From Hymenobacter glacieicola (GTDB lineage: Bacteria; Bacteroidota; Bacteroidia; Cytophagales; Hymenobacteraceae): a DNA stretch of 64,000 bases. The notes beneath the pieces were generated by a model that was given only the letters and a program-made list of their open reading frames with translations, ran no database searches and was not told the DNA's origin. Position numbers and translations under genes: made by a program. The stretch is taken from assembly GCF_014640315.1 (NCBI RefSeq), contig NZ_BMGS01000007.1:186001-250000 (forward strand), given 5' to 3'. Below are positions 34,355 through 42,852 of the stretch, one piece after another (the stretch's first letter is position 1; every line of letters starts with the position of its first letter).

Positions 34355-35236
34355 ATGCGAATAGCCCATTTGATTATGGCCCACAAAGGTCCGGAGCAGA
34401 TTGCCCGCCTGGTAACGGCCATGGCCCACGAGGGCTTCGACTTTTACATTCACCTGGATGCCAAGGCCGACCGCCGGGAGTTTGCCTTTCTGGAGGAGCT
34501 GCCGGGCGTGCGCCTGACTACCACCCGCCTCTACGTGCGCTGGGCCTCCTACCGCTTCACCAAGGCCATTGTGGAGTGCACCCGCGAAATCCTGGCCACG
34601 GGCATCGGCTACGACTTCATCAACCTGATGAGCGCCCAGGACTACCCCATCAAGCCCGCCGACACCATTTACCGCTTTTTCGCCCGCCACCGGGGGCGCT
34701 CCTTTCTCTCGTTTGAGGCCAATGCCGACGATTCGGAGTGGTGGGCCCACGCCATTACCCGCGTGGAGAAGTACCACTCCACTTACTTCCAGTTCAAGGG
34801 CCAGTACGTGCTGCAGTCTACCCTGAACTGGCTGCTGCCCAAGCGCCGGTTTCCGCTGCCCTACACCCTGTACGGGGGCAAAGACGGCTCCTGGTGGACG
34901 CTGAGCCGCACCTGCGCCCAGTACCTGGTTGATTTCCTGGATGATAACCCCGCCCTGCGCCGCTTCACCATGTTTACCTGGGGCTCCGACGAGTTTCTGA
35001 TTTCTACCATCCTGATGAACTCGCCCTACCGCCCCACCATCATCAACAACAACTACCGCTACATCGACTGGAGCCAGGGCGGGGCCAACCCCAAGGTGCT
35101 GACCACCGCCGACTTCGAGCGCCTGCGCGCCAGCCCCCAGCTGTTCGCCCGCAAGTTTGACCCGGCAGTGGACGCTACCGTCCTGGATCTGGTGGACGAG
35201 CAGCTGCTCCTGGCCCCGCTGCAACCCGTTTCCTGA
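34355..35236 (+). CDS. Family 14-like (core-2/I-branching) glycosyltransferase
   Basis: 293 residues. The start (MRIAHLIMAHKGPEQIARLV) and the middle (YDFINLMSAQDYPIK, GGKDGSWWTLSRTC, WGSDEFLISTILMNS) match the beta-1,6-N-acetylglucosaminyltransferase family GT14, known for making branches. This points to a branched repeat unit. The donor sugar is not certain. There is no membrane segment, so it is likely cytoplasmic. Confidence 0.88.
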   Translation: MRIAHLIMAHKGPEQIARLVTAMAHEGFDFYIHLDAKADRREFAFLEELPGVRLTTTRLYVRWASYRFTKAIVECTREILATGIGYDFINLMSAQDYPIKPADTIYRFFARHRGRSFLSFEANADDSEWWAHAITRVEKYHSTYFQFKGQYVLQSTLNWLLPKRRFPLPYTLYGGKDGSWWTLSRTCAQYLVDFLDDNPALRRFTMFTWGSDEFLISTILMNSPYRPTIINNNYRYIDWSQGGANPKVLTTADFERLRASPQLFARKFDPAVDATVLDLVDEQLLLAPLQPVS

Positions 35237-35281
35237 TGCTCCTGGCGGCCGTGGCCGCGCCTACTATTAGCCTGCTTTCCT

Positions 35282-36508
35282 ATGGAGAATACCCTACTCG
35301 GCCGTGATATTGTGGTGGTGGGCCAGCAGCCCTGGGACACCGAAATCGGCAGCAACTGCCGCAACATTGCCCTGGAGTTTGCCCGCCACAACCGGGTGCT
35401 CTACGTGAATGCTCCCCTGGACCGCAACACCGTGCTCCGGCACCGCCGCGCGGGCTGGGTGCAGCAGCGCCTGCGGGTGGTGCGGGGCCAGGAGCAGCCC
35501 CTGCACATGGCCGGCGACAACCTGTGGGTGCTCACCCCGGATGCCGTGATGGAATCAATCAACTGGCTGCCGGCCTCCCCGCTCTACGACCTGCTCAACC
35601 GGCGCAACAACCGCCGCTTTGCCGCCGCCATTGCGCGCGGCATCCAGGCCCTGGGCTTCCGGGAGTTCGTGCTCTTCAACGACAACGACATCTTCCGCAG
35701 CTTCTACCTCAAGGAGCTGCTCCGGCCCGCCGTGAGCGTGTACTACTCCCGCGACTACATGCTGGCCGTGGACTACTGGCGCAAGCACGGCCGCCGCCTG
35801 GAGCCCCAGCTTATTGCCAAAGCCGACGTGTGCGTAGCCAACTCCAGCTACCTGGCCGCTTACTGCCGGCGCTACAACCCCCGCTCCTACTACGTGGGCC
35901 AGGGCTGCGACGTAGCGCCCGCCGCAACCACCGACGCCCCCGCCGACCTGGCGGGCATTCCCGGGCCGCTGATTGGCTACGTGGGGGCCCTGGTGAGCTT
36001 GCGCCTGGATGGGGAGCTGCTGGTGAGCCTGGCCCGGCAGCGCCCCGACTGGAGCCTGGTGCTGGTGGGTCCCGAGGATGAGGCGTTCAAAGCCAGCGCC
36101 TTGCACGGACTGCCCAACGTGTATTTCCTAGGGCCCAAGGCGCCTGCGGAGCTGCCGGCCTACATCCGGGAGTTTGCCGTGTGCCTTAACCCCCAGCTGG
36201 TCAACGACATGACCATCGGCAACTACCCCCGCAAGATTGACGAGTACCTGGCCCTGGGCCGACCCGTGGTGGCTACCCGCACCCAGGCCATGGACATCTT
36301 CGCCGAACACACCTACTTGGCCGACTCGGGCGCCGACTACGGGGCCCTGATTGAGCAGGCCCTCCGGGAAGACTCCGCGGCGCAGCAGCAGCGCCGGGCC
36401 GCCTTTGCCGCTACCCACACCTGGGAAAACAGCGTCTGGCAGATTTACGCGGCCATTGCGGCCGCCGTGGCCCCGGCCGCTGCCCCACTTTCTGTGGCGC
36501 ACGCCTAA
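35282..36508 (+). CDS. GT4-fold glycosyltransferase (TuaH-like)
   Basis: 408 residues, GT-B fold without membrane helices. The N-terminal part (IVVVGQQPWDTEIGSNCRNIA) resembles TuaH-type enzymes of teichuronic acid synthesis. The C-terminal nucleotide domain shows GYVGALVSLRLDGELL, LVLVGPEDE and YPRKIDEYLALGRPVVAT, the usual sugar-nucleotide site. It should transfer a sugar onto the lipid-linked repeat unit. Donor unknown. Confidence 0.85.
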   Translation: MENTLLGRDIVVVGQQPWDTEIGSNCRNIALEFARHNRVLYVNAPLDRNTVLRHRRAGWVQQRLRVVRGQEQPLHMAGDNLWVLTPDAVMESINWLPASPLYDLLNRRNNRRFAAAIARGIQALGFREFVLFNDNDIFRSFYLKELLRPAVSVYYSRDYMLAVDYWRKHGRRLEPQLIAKADVCVANSSYLAAYCRRYNPRSYYVGQGCDVAPAATTDAPADLAGIPGPLIGYVGALVSLRLDGELLVSLARQRPDWSLVLVGPEDEAFKASALHGLPNVYFLGPKAPAELPAYIREFAVCLNPQLVNDMTIGNYPRKIDEYLALGRPVVATRTQAMDIFAEHTYLADSGADYGALIEQALREDSAAQQQRRAAFAATHTWENSVWQIYAAIAAAVAPAAAPLSVAHA

Positions 36509-36587
36509 GCGCTGGCCCCGCGCACTCCCCCACCGCTCCGTTGCCCCGCCGCTCCTTCTATTCCCACCATTTTTTACCCGGTAGCTG

Positions 36588-37937
36588 ATGCTCGCCTTGT
36601 TTAAAAACCGACACATCTTATCCTTAACCGGGAACGGCGTGATGGCCGTGTTCAGCATCCTCACGTACAGCATTCTGTACCGCTTCCTGCCCGAGACGGA
36701 CATGGGCAACTGGGTGTTTTTTCAGTTTGCCTTTCTGCTGCTCGACACCTTCCGCACGGGCCTGCTGCAAACCCCGCTCATTAAGTTTTACGCCGGCGCC
36801 GACCTGGCCCGTCAGACCACCGTGGCCGGCTCCTCGTGGTTTATTGGCCTGCTGGTGACGGGCGGCTTCGTGCTGCTCAACCTGCTGGCCTGGCCCCTGG
36901 CGGCCCACACCTCCGACGCGGGCGTGCTGCTGCTGCTCACCTACTTCGGCATCAGCCTGGTTGTGACTTTGCCCTTCAACGTGGCCGTGTGGCTCCTACA
37001 GGCCCAGCAGCGCTTCGATGCCATCCTGACCATCCGGCTGCTCAACCAGGGCTCGTTTATTCTGCTGACGGTGCTGCTGTACCTGCTGAACAAAATCAAC
37101 CTGCCGGGCATCGTGTACTCCTTTCTGGCCAGCTCCCTGCTCACCAGCGTGGTAGCCCTGGTCATGGGCTGGGCCCGGCTGGGGGCGCTGCGCCACAAAA
37201 CCCGGGCGTGCGTGGCCGAGGTATTCCACTTCGGCAAGTTCAGCTTCGGCACGTTCCTGTGCGCTACCCTGCTGCGCAGCTCCGATACCTTCATCATCAA
37301 GTTCATGCTCGGGCCGGCCGCCCTGGCCGTATACAACCTGCCCCAGCGCCTGCTCGAAATCATTGAGATTCCCCTGCGCAGCGGCCTGGCCACGGCCATG
37401 CCCGATATGTCGGCGGCCGTGAACCGCAAGCGCCACGACGAGGTAGCCCACACCCTGAAAAAGTACGCCGGCTCCCTGACCCTGCTCTTCATCCCGATTA
37501 TGCTGGGCGTGCTGGTGTTTGCCGACGTGATTGTGCTGGCCATCGGGGGCTCGAAGTACGTGCACACCGAAGCGGCCAACCTCTACCGCATCATGATTGT
37601 GTGCGCCCTGCTGTTTCCCATCGAGCGGTTTTTGGGCGTAACCCTGGACATCATCAACAAGCCCCAGCTCAACCTGATCAAGGTGCTCATTGCCCTGGCC
37701 ATCAACACCACCGCCGACATCCTGTGCATCAAGTTTTCGGGTAGCATTTACGGGGCGGCGGTGGCCTCGGGCTTTACCCTGGTGGCCAGCCTGGGCTACG
37801 GCTACTGGGTGCTGAACAAGTACCTGCCCCTGCACTACCAGGATACGTTTCCGCTGGCCCTGGCCGAGTTTCGGAGCCGGCTGGCGCTGCTCTTTCAAAA
37901 GGTGAAGCTCATCACGCACCGCAACCCTACGTTATGA
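36588..37937 (+). CDS. Wzx-type oligosaccharide flippase
   Basis: 449 residues with about 12 to 14 membrane helices, matching the MOP superfamily polysaccharide transporters. YSILYRFLPETDMGNWVFFQF at the front, the middle KFSFGTFLCATLLRSSDTFIIK and the later LGVTLDIINKPQLNLIKV are typical. It should move the lipid-linked repeat unit to the periplasmic face, where the polymerase at 29309 acts. The last four bases overlap the start of the next gene (ATGA). Confidence 0.9.
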   Translation: MLALFKNRHILSLTGNGVMAVFSILTYSILYRFLPETDMGNWVFFQFAFLLLDTFRTGLLQTPLIKFYAGADLARQTTVAGSSWFIGLLVTGGFVLLNLLAWPLAAHTSDAGVLLLLTYFGISLVVTLPFNVAVWLLQAQQRFDAILTIRLLNQGSFILLTVLLYLLNKINLPGIVYSFLASSLLTSVVALVMGWARLGALRHKTRACVAEVFHFGKFSFGTFLCATLLRSSDTFIIKFMLGPAALAVYNLPQRLLEIIEIPLRSGLATAMPDMSAAVNRKRHDEVAHTLKKYAGSLTLLFIPIMLGVLVFADVIVLAIGGSKYVHTEAANLYRIMIVCALLFPIERFLGVTLDIINKPQLNLIKVLIALAINTTADILCIKFSGSIYGAAVASGFTLVASLGYGYWVLNKYLPLHYQDTFPLALAEFRSRLALLFQKVKLITHRNPTL

Positions 37938-39022
37938 AGAACTTTATCGTCCTCTCCTACGGCAGGCAAAACGAGTATCAGCGGGCGGTGTTTGCGGTGT
38001 TGAGCTTCTGGGCGTGGTATAGGGGGGACAGAGCAAGCGTACAAACCATTATTTACACCGATAATCCGGCCTATTTCCAGCCCTACCTGGCCGGGCTGCC
38101 CGTGCACTACGAGCTGCTGACGCCGGAGCAGCTCACCTACATGAAAGGCCCGGCCCGCTACGTACACCGGGTGAAGGTGCGGCTGCTGGAGCTGATATTC
38201 GCCCGCTTTCCGGCCCGCGACATTCTCTACATCGACACCGACACGTTTTTCGTGGCCGATCCCGCGGCCCTGCTCGCCCGCCTGGGGCCGGGCACCAGCC
38301 TCATGCACCAGCCCGAATACCTGTTGCAGGATGCCGTGGGCGTATTTGCCGAGTTTGGGCAGCAGCACTACCCCGAGCAACTGCTGGAACTGCTGGCCCG
38401 GGAGGCATTTCGGGTGGCCGGGCAGCCGACCCGGTTCTACTCCCGCCAGATGGCCTGGAACTCCGGCGTGCTGGGCCTCAGCTGCCAGCACGCCGATCTG
38501 CTGCCCGATGTGCTGGCGCTAACCGATACGTTTTTTGCCCGTACCCGCTGGTTTGTCAGCGAGCAGCTGGCTTTCTCGCTGGTGCTGCAAAACCAAACCC
38601 AGCTGCTGGGCTGCCAGGCATATTTGCTGCACTACTGGGGCCGGCAGCAGAAGGGCCTGATGGACGCGCAGCTGGCGCTCCTGCTCCGGGCCGGGTTTCA
38701 GCAGGCCCCCTTACCGGAGCGCCTGCGGCAGGTGCGGCAGCTGACGGGCCCCTGGCAGCGGCGAGTGGAGGCCGACCGGCTCCGCGAGGGAGCCCTCTAC
38801 GCCTTTGCCAACCGCCAGCCGACGGCAGGCCTCAAGTACACGCTAAAGTCTTTGATCAAGGCCCCGTTCAGCCGCTATTTTCTGCACCGTTTGCTGGTGA
38901 TGGGCCGGCGCACGCTAGCACCAGTCCCAACGGCAAAACCCGCCCACCATCCCGGGCGGAGCGAGCCCGCCCGGTTCACGCCCAAGGCGTGGGGGCAGGT
39001 TACTCGCTCCCGCTCGGAATAG
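37934..39022 (+). CDS. GT-A-fold transferase-like protein, last gene of the exopolysaccharide locus
   Basis: 362 residues. The region around 85-105 (FPARDILYIDTDTFFVADP) contains a DTD metal motif as in GT8-like nucleotide-sugar transferases, and TIIYTDNPAYFQPYL fits the same fold. I cannot place it in a named family. The last 30 residues (from about 333) are low in complexity and contain a palindrome in the DNA (38951-38973, CCGGGCGG / CCGCCCGG) that may work as the end of the transcript. Translation is coupled to the flippase gene by a 4-base overlap. A convergent gene begins 30 bases later. Confidence 0.75.
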   Translation: MKNFIVLSYGRQNEYQRAVFAVLSFWAWYRGDRASVQTIIYTDNPAYFQPYLAGLPVHYELLTPEQLTYMKGPARYVHRVKVRLLELIFARFPARDILYIDTDTFFVADPAALLARLGPGTSLMHQPEYLLQDAVGVFAEFGQQHYPEQLLELLAREAFRVAGQPTRFYSRQMAWNSGVLGLSCQHADLLPDVLALTDTFFARTRWFVSEQLAFSLVLQNQTQLLGCQAYLLHYWGRQQKGLMDAQLALLLRAGFQQAPLPERLRQVRQLTGPWQRRVEADRLREGALYAFANRQPTAGLKYTLKSLIKAPFSRYFLHRLLVMGRRTLAPVPTAKPAHHPGRSEPARFTPKAWGQVTRSRSE

Positions 39023-39052
39023 CGGGCGGGCGTTGCCTGGGGGCCGTGCCCG

Positions 39053-42000
39053 CTACTCGGCCAGCACTACCCGCTGATTCAGGACGGCCGAGGGAGTGGT
39101 CAGCCGGATGATGTACACGCCGGTGGGTAGGCCCTGGGCGTGCAGCGTAGCGCGTTGCGTACTACCGGCTTCCACCGGGCCCGCCAGCAACTGGCGTACC
39201 AGCCGGCCCTGCAAGTCGTACACGGCCAGGGTAACCCGACCGGTTGTTAGCGGGCGGAAGGTGATTTCGGTGCTGGTGCTGAAGGGGTTAGGCGCTACCG
39301 TGAAGGCGAGGGCCTCGGAGGTGCTGGCCGCTACGAGGGCCGCGGTGCCCTCGCCGAGCAGCGCACTGCTGGCCGTGGCCGTCAGGCTGGCGGCGCCGCC
39401 CACGTAGGGCGACAACCGGCTGCCCGGAATCGGGCCTTCCATCGTGCCATCCGGCAGCTGCCAGCCCACGGCTACCTGGTCGTCGCCGCCCTGCTCCTTG
39501 TGCAGAACCTCCACGTAGTAGCGCTGGCCGGGCGTTAAGGTAACGGGGGCCGATTTCTGGCTGGCGTACTTGTTCCACTCCCGGGAGTTGGTGTAGCCGC
39601 CGACCGAGGCAATGCGCACTTTGCGGGCGGGGTCGCCATCGGGGCTCAGCCACAGCTCGCAGTTGTCGTCGCCGGCAATCCAGAAGGTGTAGGCGCCGGT
39701 TTGGGGCGGGCAGAGGTAGCCCCGGATGCGGGCACCGTAGTTGTCGCCGAGGTTGCGGCTGCTTTCAAGCTGAGTGAGCGGCGTGGTACTGGCTGGGGTA
39801 GTCTGCACCGGAATGTCGGTCACGGCCGAGCCGCCCACGTTGTTCCACTGCTCGCGCAAGATGCTGCCCGTGGCCGAGCAGGTAGCCGGGGCCGTCGTGG
39901 CCGGTGGGGTGCTGCCTACGGTGCTACCCGCCGCCGGAAGCACAAACAGCGGCGTTTCCGTTACTTGAATGCTCAGCTGCCCGTTCGTTAGGTTGATGCG
40001 CTGCACGGCCAGGGCGCTGCCGCTGGTAGGGCGGTACACATCGGCGTAAGCCGCGGTGCCTAGGTTAAGGGTGTACTGCACGGTGCGGCCCTTTTCATCT
40101 GGCACCACGAGGGCGTAGGCTTGCTGCCCGTTCAACTCGTAGCGGTCCACTACGGGGTCCGTGTTCAGGGTTTCCTTGAAGGTGTATTCGCCCAGCAGCT
40201 GGTTGGTTTGACGCAGGTACTGGGTGGCCAGGCGCGGGGTGCGGTCGGCGTTGAGCAGGCCCATGGTGGCAAACTGCGTGGAGCTGCCGGGGTTGTCGTC
40301 GTAGAGCTGGTAGAAGAACACACGCTCCACGCCGTAGCGCGGGTAGAGCAGGGCCGTGCGCAGAATCCAATCGGCCTGGGTTTCCTGCACCGAGCGGCCT
40401 CCAATGGCAATGGCCTTGAAGGGGCTGCCCTGGTTGGTATCGAAGCCGGTTTCAGTAATCCAGACGGGCATGTTGCCGCAGTGCTGGCGGGCCATCTGCA
40501 CAAAGCTGCGGGCCACGGGCGCGGCATCCGACACCTCGGGGGCCGCCCCGCGGGTAGAGTTACCGCCCTGGGAGGTACCCGCGTCGTTGGAGTAGTTGTG
40601 GTAGTTGATGACGTCCCAGCAGAGGTTTACGCTGCCATCGGGACGGTAGCCGCGGTTCTGGCGGCACCACTCCACCATGCCTTTCACGTACTCCGGGTCG
40701 GGCTTGGCCAGGCCGGCCATGACCACCTGCATGGTGGGGTCGGCGTTTTTCACCCCAATGCCCGCGCCCATAGTGTTCTTGTGCCCGTCGTAGAAGGCCG
40801 AGAGGTTGGCCGCGTACTGGGCGGGCGTCTGGTAGGCTTTGGCGCCCTTCCACCACTTGTCCCGCTCGTTGTCGCACTCCATGTAGGTAATCAGGTTCAG
40901 ACCAATCTTCACCTCATTAATACCGTCGCCGGGCCAGCGCGGGGTAGTATTCACTGTCACGAGGCTGCGGCTGAGGCCGGTGTTGCGGCCGTAGCGGGCG
41001 GCAAACTGAAACCCCATGCGGGCCTGCTCGCGGTAGGAAGCGGGGTTGCCAAAGTCGGCGCCGCCGCGCACGGGCACGTTTTCGTGGTCGCGCTGGTCGG
41101 CCGGCCAGGTGTTGAGCAGCCAGCCCGGCAATGTTTTGATGCAGGCCAGCACTTCAATGCCCTCGGCCTTGAGGCGCTGGTACATGGCATCGTAGTTCCA
41201 GCCCCCGCTGTGGGTAGGGTTGAAAGTGTAGCTGCCCTCCGTGGATTCCAGCCGCTCCCAGTCGAGGTAGTGGCGCATACCAGTGAAGTTCTTCATGGCA
41301 GCCAAGCGCGTGGCCTCCACCTCCCAGGGCCGGTTGGGGTCTTCCAGGTCCCACTCGAAGGCATTCACCCCGAAGGACTGCTTGAGCTTGATGGGCCGGG
41401 CCGCGGTGCTGGGCGTGGTTGGGGTAGTGGGGGCCGGCGTGGTAGGCGCCGGGGCGGGCGCGGCCTGCACGGCCAGGTTCTGGCTGGCACTGGCCGCCAG
41501 GTAAGCGGCGCTGGCGGCCTGGGAGGCGGTAATGGTGGTAGTGCCCGCCCCGACCACCGTGGCCTGCCACTGCCCGCCGGCATTGGAAACCGAGGCCACC
41601 GCCGGATTCGACGAGGTAAAGGTGATGGGCGTAGCCGGGTTGTTGCTGGTGGCGCTAAGGACAAACGGTGCCTCACCCACGGTTTTGCCTGCCAACGGGC
41701 CAAAGCTGATAACGGCCGGCGTTGGCGCCGCCGCTGGGGCAGGAGTTGGCGTGGGAGCTGTAGTGCCGCTGGCGTAGCCAAACACCTGAATTTTCTGCGG
41801 GATGTTGTTGCAGTACTTCCGCACGATGATGGCCTCGGCGGTTACCGGCGCGCTGGTTTTCAGCTCCACCCATTGCTGGTAAAGGTCCCCGGTGAAGGTG
41901 CCCAGCAGCGTGCGCTGGGTGCCGTTGAGGGCGTAAATGGAAGCAGGGTTGTCGGCAAAGGAGCCCTCGAAATCATAGAGCCGCACGCGGGTAACGTTCG

Positions 42001-42238
42001 TGCGCTGGGCCAGGGGTAGCGTTACGTCGATGTACTGAAAGTTGGCTGGCTCCCAATGGTTGCGGACCAGGTCGTTGAGGTTGTCGTTCAGCCAGGGCGA
42101 GTAGTCCTGGCCCGTATGTACGCTGGGCGTAATGGCGGTGATGCTGACGCGCGTTTCGGTTTGGGCCTGGGCCGTAAGGGCCAGCAAAAAGCCCACCATG
42201 CAGGCCAATAGCGCCATACATCTGGAAAATTTCCCCAT
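39053..42238 (-). CDS. Large secreted clan GH-A-like glycosidase with PA14 and T9SS sorting domain
   Basis: 1061 residues with a signal peptide. Domains in order: a discoidin-like N-terminal part (about 30-150), a proline/threonine linker, a bacterial Ig-like repeat (about 175-260), a TIM-barrel glycosidase (about 275-720) with MECDNERDKW near 456 carrying the likely acid/base Glu and WITETGFD near 595 with the nucleophile Glu, then a PA14 carbohydrate-binding domain (about 785-945) and a C-terminal type IX sorting domain (FTVAPNPFSTSTEITF to the end). It should be exported by T9SS and act on polysaccharide at the cell surface or outside. It converges on the exopolysaccharide locus, making the locus's own polymer a plausible substrate. 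Its GH family cannot be fixed by eye. Confidence 0.88.
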   Translation of the reverse strand: MGKFSRCMALLACMVGFLLALTAQAQTETRVSITAITPSVHTGQDYSPWLNDNLNDLVRNHWEPANFQYIDVTLPLAQRTNVTRVRLYDFEGSFADNPASIYALNGTQRTLLGTFTGDLYQQWVELKTSAPVTAEAIIVRKYCNNIPQKIQVFGYASGTTAPTPTPAPAAAPTPAVISFGPLAGKTVGEAPFVLSATSNNPATPITFTSSNPAVASVSNAGGQWQATVVGAGTTTITASQAASAAYLAASASQNLAVQAAPAPAPTTPAPTTPTTPSTAARPIKLKQSFGVNAFEWDLEDPNRPWEVEATRLAAMKNFTGMRHYLDWERLESTEGSYTFNPTHSGGWNYDAMYQRLKAEGIEVLACIKTLPGWLLNTWPADQRDHENVPVRGGADFGNPASYREQARMGFQFAARYGRNTGLSRSLVTVNTTPRWPGDGINEVKIGLNLITYMECDNERDKWWKGAKAYQTPAQYAANLSAFYDGHKNTMGAGIGVKNADPTMQVVMAGLAKPDPEYVKGMVEWCRQNRGYRPDGSVNLCWDVINYHNYSNDAGTSQGGNSTRGAAPEVSDAAPVARSFVQMARQHCGNMPVWITETGFDTNQGSPFKAIAIGGRSVQETQADWILRTALLYPRYGVERVFFYQLYDDNPGSSTQFATMGLLNADRTPRLATQYLRQTNQLLGEYTFKETLNTDPVVDRYELNGQQAYALVVPDEKGRTVQYTLNLGTAAYADVYRPTSGSALAVQRINLTNGQLSIQVTETPLFVLPAAGSTVGSTPPATTAPATCSATGSILREQWNNVGGSAVTDIPVQTTPASTTPLTQLESSRNLGDNYGARIRGYLCPPQTGAYTFWIAGDDNCELWLSPDGDPARKVRIASVGGYTNSREWNKYASQKSAPVTLTPGQRYYVEVLHKEQGGDDQVAVGWQLPDGTMEGPIPGSRLSPYVGGAASLTATASSALLGEGTAALVAASTSEALAFTVAPNPFSTSTEITFRPLTTGRVTLAVYDLQGRLVRQLLAGPVEAGSTQRATLHAQGLPTGVYIIRLTTPSAVLNQRVVLAE

Positions 42239-42852
42239 TTCAAAAGAAGTTTAGTGAAGGTGTGGGGTAGCGTCTGGCTTGGGCGCTACCCTCGTTTTGG
42301 TTGGCCAATCCGCTATGCGCCAGACTGAGTAGTGTATTAGACTAGTGCGCTGGTGTGGTTTCCGCCACTGCGGAAGCTGTAATGTCTGCTCTTGCCTCCC
42401 GGCTTCCTGACCAAGCCCGCCGACTAGTAAACCGCCGCCGGGACCCTGTGAAGCGCCCGCTCTTCCTCGTGGGAAGCCCCATCGTTTGCCACTGGTATAG
42501 CAGAAGCAAACTGCGTCCGTACTCGTATTTTTTTCCCACTACCCCCAGGAGAGTAGCCGGACTACCCCCGCGTTACATGCCAAGGCTGGGCCCGCCATCG
42601 GGCGGCCCGCCTCATTATCCCCTACTAAGTGCAGACTCTTTCGTACTGCCCTGCCCTATTTAGCAACCGCTCAATTTTCGTTAAAAATACAATTGCCAAA
42701 TTTAATTACGGTTATAAATACCTGATTTAACGCGTTTTTATATATAATTCAAAAATCATTAACTTAATAATACAAAAATAACATTCAGCTGATTAGCCGC
42801 CATTAACGCACACTGTCCCCTGTGCATTTTGCGATGCATGGTGGTCGGGGTA
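42239..42852. other. 610-base intergenic region, AT-rich towards 42790
   Basis: No gene is supported. 42660-42790 is much richer in A and T than the surroundings and includes CAAATTTA at 42697-42704, a minus-strand TAAATTTG box that would be a distant promoter for the secreted glycosidase. The open frames in 42342-42663 are short and lack any family signature. Confidence 0.45.

Noticed and set aside
33079-34422. 447-codon open frame on the minus strand opposite a glycosyltransferase gene
   Set aside because: Shadow of the plus-strand family 2 glycosyltransferase; composition is rich in Gly, His and Gln and no domain is visible.
24882-39022. A Wza-type polysaccharide export protein in the exopolysaccharide locus
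   Set aside because: None of the frames has the polysaccharide export or SLBB domain pattern. Only the TolC-like protein has an outer-membrane channel signature.
40121-42019. 632-codon open frame on the plus strand opposite the large glycosidase gene
   Set aside because: It mirrors the codon phase of the GC-rich gene on the other strand and has Val/Gly/Ala-rich composition without any family motif. The minus-strand frame has clear domains.
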